Shown in pieces: positions 1 through 7,947 of a stretch of DNA of 64,000 nucleotides; position 1 is the first letter of the stretch, and each line of letters starts with the position of its first letter. A program made the translations under genes and the position numbers. The DNA comes from JASLQO01 sp002327525 (GTDB lineage: Bacteria; Pseudomonadota; Gammaproteobacteria; Pseudomonadales; Azotimanducaceae): contig JASLQO010000032.1 in NCBI GenBank assembly GCA_030744435.1, forward strand, positions 124,001 through 188,000. Reading direction: 5' to 3'. The notes beneath the pieces were generated by a model. That model made no database searches. It was not told the DNA's origin and saw nothing but the letters and a program-made list of their open reading frames with translations.

Positions 1-2
1 GT

Positions 3-317
3 GGGGTCTTTCAGGGCGTGCGTGTGTTGAAGTCGGCCACAATAGATGCGCTCACACGGGAGGAAGTGGGCGAGCAGGATGATCTTGTGCTCGATAGGGT
101 GCTGCGCCGCGGACGCGGCGTCATCCTCAACACAGGTGGCGAATACGGACCGTCCGCAAGGGCCTTCGGTCACGCTGGTGCTGGTGGATCGCTCGGATTC
201 GCCGATCCGGAACACGGAATAGCATTTGGCTATGTGATGAATCAGATGCAGACGACGTTGGATGGTGATACCCGGGCCGGGCGTCTTGTAAGAGCGCTGT
301 ACGATACTCTCGGTTGA
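3..317 (+). CDS. Serine hydrolase, beta-lactamase family (C-terminal part only)
   Basis: The reading frame is open to the left edge, so only about the last 104 residues are present. The segment with FGHAGAGGSLGFADPEHG followed by FGYVMNQM is characteristic of the C-terminal part of class C beta-lactamase/EstB-type serine hydrolases, where an H-x-G triad replaces the K-T-G motif. The catalytic S-x-x-K motif would lie outside the window. Such proteins are usually esterases or peptidases rather than resistance enzymes. Substrate and localisation cannot be told from this fragment. An internal GTG at 18 exists but is unlikely to be the true start because homology-like sequence continues upstream of it. 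Confidence 0.75.
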   Translation, partial: GVFQGVRVLKSATIDALTREEVGEQDDLVLDRVLRRGRGVILNTGGEYGPSARAFGHAGAGGSLGFADPEHGIAFGYVMNQMQTTLDGDTRAGRLVRALYDTLG

Positions 318-374
318 AGCTCAGTTTATTCGTGTCAAATCTATATATAGGTTGTAACTATCTAAAATATCTAT

Positions 375-1041
375 CTATTCTAGCTTCTTGAACAGTAACA
401 TAAAACGGTCGGTGTTTCCCGCCACGGAGTGTCTTCCCACCTCGTAGCACAATTCGTCGTCCGCACGGTAGTGGAGATCGCTGGAGGCCACCAGCTGAAA
501 GCCGATTTCATGTATCTCCTATCTCCCGGGTCATGATCACCGGATACATTCACCGCCAGTTTTCGGTGCTCTCACCCTGCATGTGCCGGCCGGTGTGAAG
601 TTGTGCAAATTGCGGAACGTGAGCACCATGTCCATGCCCTCGGTATCGAACGTGAGACCCTCGATAGGCCGGCCACCCGTTTGAATTCACCCACCGCAGG
701 AATCACTTCGATGCGGTCGAAGCCGGGCCGGCCGATGAGGTTGGTCTCCACGTACTGTGTGCCGATGGAACAAACAGCTTTCCGCCGTCGTGTAGAAGTG
801 GCGCGAGCAGCCGCGTGTACCAGCCGCCACCCGGAAGTAGTTCCAGCACCCGCCTCGGGAGTGACGCCGAAAAAACCAACGTCTAGACGAGCTTGCGGTT
901 AGCGTCGCATTCTCGGCCGGCGGCAGGGAGCGATTCGGCCGCCATGGCCTCTCCCAGGGTTTCGATGATATCTGCGGTGGCATCTGCGCAGATCGCGAGA
1001 CTCACGAAAAGGGTGAGTGTGATGACGAGCGCTTTATTCAT
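375..1041 (-). pseudogene. Decayed secreted class I SAM methyltransferase (COG4798-like)
   Basis: Reading leftward, an ATG at 1041 begins a good signal peptide (MNKALVITLTLFVSLAICAD) followed by an R-x-x-D-x-x-R-K segment that runs into a stop at about 888. Protein-like sequence then continues in other frames: a glycine-rich GGGWYTRLLAPLL motif (about 760-840), TFDTEGMDMVLTFRNLHN (about 600-660) and a C-terminal GFQLVASSDLHYRADDE ... FMLLFKKLE ending at 375. The order and spacing match predicted secreted methyltransferases of the COG4798 type. At least two frameshifts, an in-frame stop and an apparent internal deletion (about 485-590) argue for a dead gene. Family assignment is by recognition of the motifs; no intact product is possible. 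Confidence 0.65.
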
Positions 1042-1067
1042 TCTAACTGCGTTGTTTCAGAGGTTTC

Positions 1068-2117
1068 TCAACGGTTCGGTCCACGATTCATCGGGTACGG
1101 CTGCCACCGCTCCAGTTCGACACGCGGTAACACCGTTGGATTGACACAGCTCATGGGCCAGCGGTTTCTGAGCACCAGCGTGACCTCACGTCCGACCCGA
1201 CGCCGCGTCTCCGGCCGCATGCGGGTAGTGGCTGAGGCAACGTGAGGTGTGACGATCACGTTTTCCATGGCCAGCAGCGGATTGTCGAGCTCGGGCGGTT
1301 CCTGCTCCAGCACGTCGAGGCCGGCGGCAGCGATGGTGCCGGATTGCAAGGCAGTGATCAGGTCGACTTCGTTGATGATGGGGCCGCGTGCGGTATTCAC
1401 CACGACGGCGGAGTCCTTCATGCGCGCAAAGGCAGCGGCATCCACCAGATGTCGGGTTTCCGCGTTCAGGGGAGCATGTACGGAGAGATAGTCCGAACGT
1501 TCGAGCAGCTCGTTGAAGCTCACGGGCTCTACGCCCGCCTCGCTGATGGTCAGTTCACTGACATATGGATCGTGAGCGATGACATTCATGCCGAACGCGG
1601 CCGCGCGCCGGGCGGTACAGCGGGCCACGTTGCCGAAGGCGAGCAATCCAATGGTCTGGCCCATGAGTCTCGGCACGCGATTGAGCAGGGGCCGGCCCTG
1701 ATACCAGTCCTCGGATGCGGCCATGCGATTTATGACTTTGATTCGCCTTGCGGCGGAGAGCAGCAACATGAGCGCGTGATCGGCGACTTCTTCGATAAAC
1801 ACGTCCGGAACGTTGGTGACCACGATACCCGCCCGCGTTGCAGCGTCGATATCGACCATGTCCACGCCGACGCTACCCACTCCGATCACCACGCACTTCT
1901 CAAGCTGCGAGATGATCTGTTCATCTATTCGGATGCCCCAGCCGGTGATGACAGCGTCTGCCTGACGTGCGCCTTCTGCAAAACTCTCGGGTGTCGCACC
2001 GTCTACTTCGACGATGTCGGCGACAGGGGCCAATGCCTCGAGTTCGAAGGCGTAACGCTCAGTAACTTCCGCCGGTCTCGCCTGGCGCGGCAGCTGTATG
2101 GCGACCTGTTTTTTCAC
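1068..2117 (-). CDS. D-isomer-specific 2-hydroxyacid dehydrogenase (CtBP/SerA-like)
   Basis: The 349-residue product has the two-domain layout of NAD(P)-dependent D-2-hydroxyacid dehydrogenases: an N-terminal substrate domain, a dinucleotide-binding motif in the form GLLAFGNVA (about residue 160), and the catalytic Arg (NTARGPIINEVDL), Glu (LDVLEQEPPELDNPL) and His (VTPHVASAT). The start chosen is GTG at 2117, preceded by an AGGGAG ribosome site about 12 bases upstream; the frame is open further upstream but without family-like sequence. It lies divergent to an HpaI-type aldolase, 104 bases apart, so both may handle related 2-oxo/2-hydroxy acids and share a control region. Substrate is unknown; phosphoglycerate, glyoxylate or aromatic oxo-acids are all possible. 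Confidence 0.85.
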   Translation of the reverse strand: MKKQVAIQLPRQARPAEVTERYAFELEALAPVADIVEVDGATPESFAEGARQADAVITGWGIRIDEQIISQLEKCVVIGVGSVGVDMVDIDAATRAGIVVTNVPDVFIEEVADHALMLLLSAARRIKVINRMAASEDWYQGRPLLNRVPRLMGQTIGLLAFGNVARCTARRAAAFGMNVIAHDPYVSELTISEAGVEPVSFNELLERSDYLSVHAPLNAETRHLVDAAAFARMKDSAVVVNTARGPIINEVDLITALQSGTIAAAGLDVLEQEPPELDNPLLAMENVIVTPHVASATTRMRPETRRRVGREVTLVLRNRWPMSCVNPTVLPRVELERWQPYPMNRGPNR

Positions 2118-2221
2118 TTTCGAACCACTCCCTAAGACCAAGCCGGCGATTCTCGCACGCCGGCTGCGGAGTGTCATGATGTGATAATCTGCCGAGAATC
2201 GAAAACGGGGGAACCCCGAGT

Positions 2222-3013
2222 ATGCGGGAAAACACGGCATTGACCACCTGGCGCGAGGGCGGGCAGACCATCGGGGTGTGGCTGTCGATGGCCAACACCT
2301 ACAGCGCCGAGATGCTGGCCAACATGGGCTTTGACTGGGTATGCGTGGATCTGCAGCACGGGTTGATCGACTACCAGGACCTGACCGCGATGCTGCCGGC
2401 GATCTCCACGTCCAACGCAACGCCCATCGTTCGTGTTCCCTGGAATGAGCCCTACGAGATCATGAAGGTGCTGGACGTCGGTGCATACGGAGTCATCGTG
2501 CCGCTGGTCAACAATCGCCGGGAGGCGGAGCAGGCTGTTGCCGCGTGCCGCTATCCACCGGACGGCAACCGTTCCTTCGGGCCCATCCGAGCCGCTCTGT
2601 ATGCGGGCCGTGGGTATGCCGCCGAGGCCAACGAGCAGACAGCCTGCATCGCCATGATCGAGACAGAAGAAGCTCTCGAGAACCTCGACGCCATCGTCAG
2701 CACGCCTGGCCTGGACGGTGTGTACATCGGACCGTCAGACCTGGCGCTGGCCATAGGGCTGCCACCTCAGGGTGATACGACCGATGAGAAGCACGCGGCC
2801 ACCGTGCGCCGTATCGCGGATGCCTGCAAAACACACGATACCGCCATCGGCATTCACACTTCGAGCCTCCAGTTCGCACAGCGCTATCTGGAGTGGGGAT
2901 TCAATTTCGTGACGCTCGGCAGTGACGCAGGTTTCATGGGCCGTGCAGCGGCACAGGACCTGGCGGCAGCCCGAGGTACCCAGCAACAGGAACGCGAAAA
3001 AACCGGTTATTAA
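2222..3013 (+). CDS. HpcH/HpaI-family aldolase/citrate lyase
   Basis: This 263-residue protein has the hallmarks of class II pyruvate aldolases of the HpaI type: a catalytic His in VDLQHGLIDY (about residue 46), an Arg in IVRVPWNEP (about 71), and the metal ligands Glu in AMIETEEAL and Asp in IGPSDLALAIG. Members cleave 4-hydroxy-2-oxo acids to pyruvate and an aldehyde, for example in aromatic degradation. The ATG at 2222 follows the divergent dehydrogenase promoter region. The stop overlaps the start of the enoyl-CoA hydratase gene (TAATG), indicating translational coupling and a shared transcript. No other genes of an hpa pathway are present, so the exact substrate is open. Confidence 0.88.
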   Translation: MRENTALTTWREGGQTIGVWLSMANTYSAEMLANMGFDWVCVDLQHGLIDYQDLTAMLPAISTSNATPIVRVPWNEPYEIMKVLDVGAYGVIVPLVNNRREAEQAVAACRYPPDGNRSFGPIRAALYAGRGYAAEANEQTACIAMIETEEALENLDAIVSTPGLDGVYIGPSDLALAIGLPPQGDTTDEKHAATVRRIADACKTHDTAIGIHTSSLQFAQRYLEWGFNFVTLGSDAGFMGRAAAQDLAAARGTQQQEREKTGY

Positions 3014-3816
3014 TGAAGACTCAGAGACAGATGAACTACGAACAGATCCAATTCGACATCGAAGATGGCGTAGGCTTGATCACGCTCAACAGACCAGAGC
3101 GCCTCAACGCCTGGACCTACCGCATGAGCACCGAGCTGACGGATGCCATACAGCACTGTAACGAAGATCCTGAAATCGGCGCTATCGTCCTTACCGGTGC
3201 CGGCAGGGGATTCTGCGCAGGCGCCGACATCAAGGATACGTTTCAGGCGCGCCAGACCGGCACCGATGGCAGTGGGGAGCATCGCCCCACCGACTGGGTG
3301 GCGCTGATCCGCGAATCGAAACCCGTCATCGCGGCGGTAAACGGAGCAAGCGTCGGGGTGGGTGCGACGATGCTATTACCCTGCGACGTCATCATGGCGT
3401 CAACATCAGCCAAATTCGCATTCGCGTTCGTGAAGATGGGCGTATTGCCGGAACTCGCAAGTTCTCATTTTCTCGTTCAGCGCCTGGGATTCGGACGCGC
3501 GAGCGAAATGTGTCTGACCGGTGACATGTATTCTGCTGAACAGGTTTTCGAGATGGGGCTGGTAAACAGCCTCACTTCTCCTGAAGAACTGCTGCCAAGC
3601 GCCATGGACATGGCACGCAGCATCGCCGCCAACCCACCTCCGCACCTGCGATGGATCAAGCAGCTGCTGACGGAAAACGGCTCCGAAACCGATCTCGCCG
3701 CCGTGCAGAAGCGCGAGGGCATCTTGTTGCAGCAGGCCTACGAATCGCCGGAGCACAAGGAAGCGATCAACGCCTTTCTGGAAAAGCGGGCGCCGAACTT
3801 CAAACAGGAGAACTGA
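3013..3816 (+). CDS. Enoyl-CoA hydratase/isomerase family protein
   Basis: A 267-residue crotonase-fold protein. The oxyanion-hole segments are visible: GAGRGFCAGADIKD (about residues 62-75) and AAVNGASVGVGATMLLPCDV (about 110-130), followed by the family's MGVLPELASSHFLVQRLG helix. It would hydrate or isomerise an acyl-CoA thioester, as in beta-oxidation. Its ATG overlaps the aldolase stop by one base (TAATG); a second Met at 3031 (MNYEQIQ) is an alternative start that would leave a short gap. The pairing with an aldolase suggests a short carboxylic-acid degradation route, which is inference. Confidence 0.88.
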   Translation: MKTQRQMNYEQIQFDIEDGVGLITLNRPERLNAWTYRMSTELTDAIQHCNEDPEIGAIVLTGAGRGFCAGADIKDTFQARQTGTDGSGEHRPTDWVALIRESKPVIAAVNGASVGVGATMLLPCDVIMASTSAKFAFAFVKMGVLPELASSHFLVQRLGFGRASEMCLTGDMYSAEQVFEMGLVNSLTSPEELLPSAMDMARSIAANPPPHLRWIKQLLTENGSETDLAAVQKREGILLQQAYESPEHKEAINAFLEKRAPNFKQEN

Positions 3817-5280
3817 TTGAGCGGATTCAATATCCCCATACTTTGGTGGTGGGCCGCCGGGGGCTTTCTGACGGGCGTCGTGATCGTGGCTGCCATCAGC
3901 GCGTCGCGAATTCGCAGCGCCCGCCGAAACGCGCTCGAGGCAGGTCTCAACCGGGAAGTCGAACGGCACAGCGCCGAGATCGACGCGGTGCGCGAACGCC
4001 TCGACGTACGTTCCGGTCAACTGCAGCGCATGGAGGGTCAGGTGGCCGCACTGGAAGCCCAGCTTGTCGACGCACGCGGCGAGCTCACGACACGCACGGC
4101 CGAGCTGTCCACGCAACGCGCCGAACATGCGGCGCTGAGCGCGCGGCTGGAAGAAAGCAGAAAGGCGTTCGGCGAGAAGGAAGCCTTGTTTCGCGATACC
4201 AGCGAGCAGCTGAAACACGAATTCGAAGTGCTAGCCAACCGCATCTTCGAACAGCAAGGCAAGACCCACAGCGCGAGGCTGTCCAGCGTTCTCGATCCTT
4301 TCAAAGACCAGATTGTCGACTTCCGCAAGAAGGTGGAGCAGGTCTACCACACCGAGTCCAAAGACCGCGCCTCCCTGCTCACGGAAGTGCGCAATCTCCA
4401 CCAAGCGAGCGACCGCATCAACCAGGAAGCCGAGAATCTGGCCAGGGCCCTCAAGGGCGACAAGAAGCTTCAGGGCAATTGGGGGGAAATGGTACTCGAG
4501 CGGGTGCTGGAAAATTCCGGGCTTCGGCGGGGACATGAATACGAGGTGCAGGGCAGCAAACGTTCGGAGGACGGCGACCTGAAGCGCCCCGACGTCATCA
4601 TCCACCTGCCGGACGAGAAAGACGTGGTCGTGGATGCGAAAGTATCGCTCATCGCCTACGAACAGGCGCTGTCGGCCGAGGACGACGACCAGCGCAGGCT
4701 CTCTATAACCACGCACCTGTCCAATCTGCGCACCCACGTCAAGCAACTCTCCAAACAGAATTACGATCAACTGCAGGGGGTGCGTTCGCTGGATTTCGTG
4801 TTGATGTTCGTGCCGATCGAATCCGCCTTTATGCTGGCCATGGAATACGATCAACGTCTGTTCACGGACGCGTTCGAGGCGCGCATCGTGTTGGTGAGCC
4901 CCACCACTTTGATGATGACACTGCGAATCATCCAGAACGTCTGGCGTTATGAAAACCAGAACCGCAACGCACAGATCATCGCCCAAAGGGCCGGGTCGTT
5001 GTACGACAAGCTGCGTGTGCTGATCGAGGAGATGGACCAGCTCGGCAAGCAGTTGGGCACCGTAGAGCGCACCTACAATTCTGCCTACACGAAACTGGCC
5101 ACCGGGCGAGGCAATCTGGCGCGTCAGGTGGAGCAGTTCAGGGAGCTTGGGGCCATTGTCAAGAAACCAATCGATAAAGCAATGCTCGACAAACCGGCAA
5201 TCGACGAGCTTTCCCAGCCAGGTTCGGGCGAAGAATCAACAGAACAGGGCGCCGGAGCCGTACCCGATTCGGGAAAGTGA
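3817..5280 (+). CDS. rmuC: DNA recombination protein RmuC
   Basis: The 487-residue protein shows the RmuC layout: an N-terminal membrane anchor (WWWAAGGFLTGVVIVAAIS), a long charged coiled coil (about residues 40-150), and the nuclease-like RmuC domain with LQGNWGEMVLERVLENSGL and the PD-(D/E)xK-type KRPDVIIHLPDEKDVVVDAK. RmuC limits inversions at short inverted repeats and is predicted to act on DNA at the membrane. Start is TTG at 3817, directly after the upstream stop, so it is probably translated by reinitiation. The tail after about residue 455 is low-complexity and acidic. Context with lipid-type enzymes gives no extra functional hint. Confidence 0.93.
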   Translation: MSGFNIPILWWWAAGGFLTGVVIVAAISASRIRSARRNALEAGLNREVERHSAEIDAVRERLDVRSGQLQRMEGQVAALEAQLVDARGELTTRTAELSTQRAEHAALSARLEESRKAFGEKEALFRDTSEQLKHEFEVLANRIFEQQGKTHSARLSSVLDPFKDQIVDFRKKVEQVYHTESKDRASLLTEVRNLHQASDRINQEAENLARALKGDKKLQGNWGEMVLERVLENSGLRRGHEYEVQGSKRSEDGDLKRPDVIIHLPDEKDVVVDAKVSLIAYEQALSAEDDDQRRLSITTHLSNLRTHVKQLSKQNYDQLQGVRSLDFVLMFVPIESAFMLAMEYDQRLFTDAFEARIVLVSPTTLMMTLRIIQNVWRYENQNRNAQIIAQRAGSLYDKLRVLIEEMDQLGKQLGTVERTYNSAYTKLATGRGNLARQVEQFRELGAIVKKPIDKAMLDKPAIDELSQPGSGEESTEQGAGAVPDSGK

Positions 5281-5283
5281 GAA

Positions 5284-5404
5284 GGAAATCTCATTTCTTG
5301 GTAACCTCTGACTCGGGACACACAGAAAAGGCTCAGGGAGTTCACAGAACCCTCCTGGTAAAAGCCTTAGAGTAGGGCGAAGAAAAGGACTGCAAGGAAA
5401 TCAA
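5284..5404 (+). promoter_or_regulatory. csrA leader with several GGA motifs (possible CsrA autoregulation)
   Basis: The 124-base spacer before csrA carries GGA trinucleotides at about 5284, 5315, 5337, 5387 and 5396; the last one forms the ribosome site (AAGGAA, seven to nine bases before the ATG). CsrA-family proteins bind GGA in loops, and binding over the ribosome site represses translation. Loop presentation was not computed, so autoregulation is inference from motif position. Confidence 0.4.
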
Positions 5405-5662
5405 ATGCTGGTGTTAACCAGGCGTGCCGGCGAATCGATAATGATCGATAACGAAATAGAGCTGAAAGTGCTCAAGATTCGTGGCAGCCAAGTGCATCTC
5501 GGGATCGATGCACCCAAAAAGTCAGCCGTGCACCGCAAGGAAGTTTGGCTAAAAATCCACGGGGAACCCAAGGCTGCCGGCCTTGTGACCAAACAAGGTC
5601 ACGAGGGCTCCCAAGTAGAGACAACCAAAGAGAGGCCGAAGACTGGTACAGAACCCGTCTGA
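5405..5662 (+). CDS. csrA: Carbon storage regulator CsrA
   Basis: The first 55 residues are a clear CsrA: MLVLTRRAGESIMID at the N-terminus, the hydrophobic strand core LKVLKIRGSQVHLGIDAPK and the AVHRKEV RNA-binding segment containing the conserved Arg (HRKE). CsrA is a dimeric RNA-binding regulator of mRNA translation and stability controlling carbon flux, motility and exopolysaccharide. At 85 residues it is longer than the usual 60-65: the extra 25 residues (GLVTKQGHEGSQVETTKERP and on) are polar and probably disordered. It has its own leader and is convergent with the downstream gene. The presence of a large EPS locus in the window makes CsrA control of it plausible but unproven. Confidence 0.95.
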   Translation: MLVLTRRAGESIMIDNEIELKVLKIRGSQVHLGIDAPKKSAVHRKEVWLKIHGEPKAAGLVTKQGHEGSQVETTKERPKTGTEPV

Positions 5663-5676
5663 GACACTTCCACGAC

Positions 5677-6150
5677 TCATACGACAACTTCCACGGGCTC
5701 ACCCAAAGCCAGTATAAACGGTGGCGTCTCGCAGATGGCGTAGGGACGAATATGGTGCGCATCCAATTGATAGCGGTGTGTGCGGACACCCTCCAGGCGT
5801 TCTCGACGTAGCTGATCGTCGCTTGCTTTCAGCGTCACTGAATCGAGATTCGACCAGATGGGGTTAGCTTCCCTCAGCATGTCGAAATCACAAGCCGTCT
5901 GCCAGATTCCCTTGCGAAATTCATGAACATCCAGACGCTTGATGGTGCTCCAGTACGATATGCGCAACGGATCACCGGTCGCGAATAGTATGGGAAACAC
6001 GGCCGAGCCCTCGACCGCACGATCGAGAAACTCACGCGCCACGATCCAGGGGTGCTCATCCCGGTATGAGCCTGCGCCGCTTGCTTCCAGCAAATTCTCG
6101 ATGCTCTTCTGTGTGGTGACGGTGCTGATGCAATAAGGGTAGACCTTCAT
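5677..6150 (-). CDS. Conserved hypothetical protein
   Basis: A 157-residue soluble protein starting at ATG 6150 (MKVYPYCIST). Not recognised. It has a regular, well-folded-looking composition with several aromatic-rich segments (FPILFATGDPLRISYWSTIK; PYAICETPPFIL), no signal peptide and no membrane helix. It is convergent with csrA and divergent from the FAN1-like gene, so it is a single-gene unit. A longer frame extends upstream to 6324, but that part looks non-coding. No function is assigned. Confidence 0.6.
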   Translation of the reverse strand: MKVYPYCISTVTTQKSIENLLEASGAGSYRDEHPWIVAREFLDRAVEGSAVFPILFATGDPLRISYWSTIKRLDVHEFRKGIWQTACDFDMLREANPIWSNLDSVTLKASDDQLRRERLEGVRTHRYQLDAHHIRPYAICETPPFILALGEPVEVVV

Positions 6151-6366
6151 ATTCGCTTGCCTGTTTGTCCGATTTTCTCCGGCGCGAGCTTCACGCCCGA
6201 TGCGGATACTGTACATGCATACATAGGTGGGTGTAGTGTGATCGCCTCGTCCCTGCAGGATAACCATCGACCATTGTCTACTGCCAGCGTTCGCCGCCTC
6301 ATGTTTTCCAGCAATCCATCCCATTCAGCAAGCCGGTCTCGTCCAACGGTCCACTTACAGCCCAAC

Positions 6367-7947
6367 ATGGCACCGCCGCCGGACTACTACCGGGACAACC
6401 TGCTGAGGATTCTCGAATTCGTCCTCCACCGGCATGCGGATCTGCTCGACGATGCAGAGCAGCGCTGGGCGCGGCTGCTAACCTCGGCATCTCGTGATGC
6501 ACAGCGCCTTTATGCGCGACTGGTAACACGCAAGGGGCCATATCTGCGGCGCGATCGGCTCGACTATGCGGAGGTAACCGACCTCGACCATGCACTTAGC
6601 GAATTGGCTGGTGCAGCACTCGTCGAACTCAATCCGAAGGCGCCGGCCGACATCCTCGTCAACGCATTGACTAAAGCCGAGTTGGTGGACTGTTTCGGGT
6701 TCTCAGCAAAGCCCGCAAAAAGCGAGATGGTGGCGACGGTGCTCGATGCCACGACAGACGAGTACATACGTGCCCGGTTAGAGCCTCGTTATCCGTGGCT
6801 GGCGGTAGCACGGCGGGATACGCTGCATCTCGTGCAACTGTTATTTTTCGGCGACGTGCATCTGGATCAGACCGCATTCGTCCTCGAAGATCTCGGCTTG
6901 ATCGCTTATGAAACCTATGACATATCGCGCGAACAGCGCCGCTTTGACAACCGCGAGGCGCTGTTGGGTTACCTGACGTTACGCCGCCTCAATACGTTGG
7001 TCCACCGTGCCGGAGAGTGCGCGGGTCTGGCGCAGGCGGTACAGCAGGCGCTGTGGAAGGCACCTCGCGATCGCTTTGAGCAGCGCATCAGAGACCGTGC
7101 GCTCAATCACCTCGGTGCCTGGTTCGAGCGCACCGGCCAACCGGGAGACGCGCTCGAATGCTACGGCCGCTCCGATCTGCCTCCGGCACGGGAGCGCAGA
7201 ACCCGAATTCTGCACAAACTCGGCGATGCGGCCGGGTGTGAGGCGCTGCTCGCCCACATCGGCGCCGGGCCCAGGAGTGCCGGCGAGCGAGACTTCTCCG
7301 AGCGATTCGGCAAACGCGGCGCCGGTGTGCGTCCACCCACGACGGTGAGTCAACTGGGGGGCGAAGTGCCTGCGGATATCGAAGGCCATGCCATAGACGA
7401 GTTTGCCGCCGAGGGGGCGGACAGCTGGCATGTGGAAAATGCCTTTCCACGCACGCTCGCCTCGCTGGCCTTCTGGGAGGTGTTGTTCGCCCCGGTTCCC
7501 GGCGCCTTCGTCAACCCCTTTCAGCGCGCTCCGCTGGACCTGTACTGGCCCGATTTCGCACACGTGCGCAGCGACTACATAGAGAAAAGGCTCGAGGCTC
7601 TGAAGCGTCCCGGCGCGCTGCGAGAAACGATGCTCGATACGCTGTCCGCGAAGCAGGGGATTGCCAATCCGCTGACCTCCTGGCAGTGGCTGGATCGAGA
7701 GACTCTCGAACGCGTGTGTGATGCGTTCGCACAGGAGCGCTTGCTGAAGCTGGTGACCCACGTGATTCGGGATCCTGCCTACACACGTACAGGATTCCCG
7801 GACCTCTTCGTGTTGCACGCCGACGGCGGATACGAGTTCGTCGAGGTAAAAGGACCGAACGACCAACTGCAACCAACGCAACGCATGTGGTTCAAGTTCT
7901 TGCTCGCGGAAGGTTTCAACGCGCGTGTGCTCAAATATCGCGCATGA
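6367..7947 (+). CDS. FAN1-like VRR-NUC domain nuclease
   Basis: With ATG at 6367 (MAPPPDYYRDN) the product is 526 residues, near the size of bacterial FAN1 proteins. The C-terminus is a VRR-NUC PD-(D/E)xK nuclease domain: GFPDLFVLHADGGYEFVEVKG gives the catalytic Asp, Glu and Lys, followed by the Gln-bearing QLQPTQRMWFKFLL helix. The N-terminal half is a helical SAP/TPR-like region with LVDCFGF. FAN1 enzymes cut 5' flaps and process interstrand cross-links. The stop overlaps the next gene (ATGA), coupling it to a nuclease-helicase, which supports a joint DNA-repair role. Earlier in-frame ATG at 6301 would add 22 unconserved-looking residues. Confidence 0.85.
   Translation: MAPPPDYYRDNLLRILEFVLHRHADLLDDAEQRWARLLTSASRDAQRLYARLVTRKGPYLRRDRLDYAEVTDLDHALSELAGAALVELNPKAPADILVNALTKAELVDCFGFSAKPAKSEMVATVLDATTDEYIRARLEPRYPWLAVARRDTLHLVQLLFFGDVHLDQTAFVLEDLGLIAYETYDISREQRRFDNREALLGYLTLRRLNTLVHRAGECAGLAQAVQQALWKAPRDRFEQRIRDRALNHLGAWFERTGQPGDALECYGRSDLPPARERRTRILHKLGDAAGCEALLAHIGAGPRSAGERDFSERFGKRGAGVRPPTTVSQLGGEVPADIEGHAIDEFAAEGADSWHVENAFPRTLASLAFWEVLFAPVPGAFVNPFQRAPLDLYWPDFAHVRSDYIEKRLEALKRPGALRETMLDTLSAKQGIANPLTSWQWLDRETLERVCDAFAQERLLKLVTHVIRDPAYTRTGFPDLFVLHADGGYEFVEVKGPNDQLQPTQRMWFKFLLAEGFNARVLKYRA

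Noticed and set aside
1242..2135. Long rightward frame opposite the hydroxyacid dehydrogenase
   Set aside because: It is the antisense shadow of a clear dehydrogenase with all catalytic motifs; His/Asp-rich composition is typical of antisense frames.
3406..4218. Leftward frame across enoyl-CoA hydratase and rmuC
   Set aside because: Spans two well-supported genes on the other strand with no recognisable protein features.
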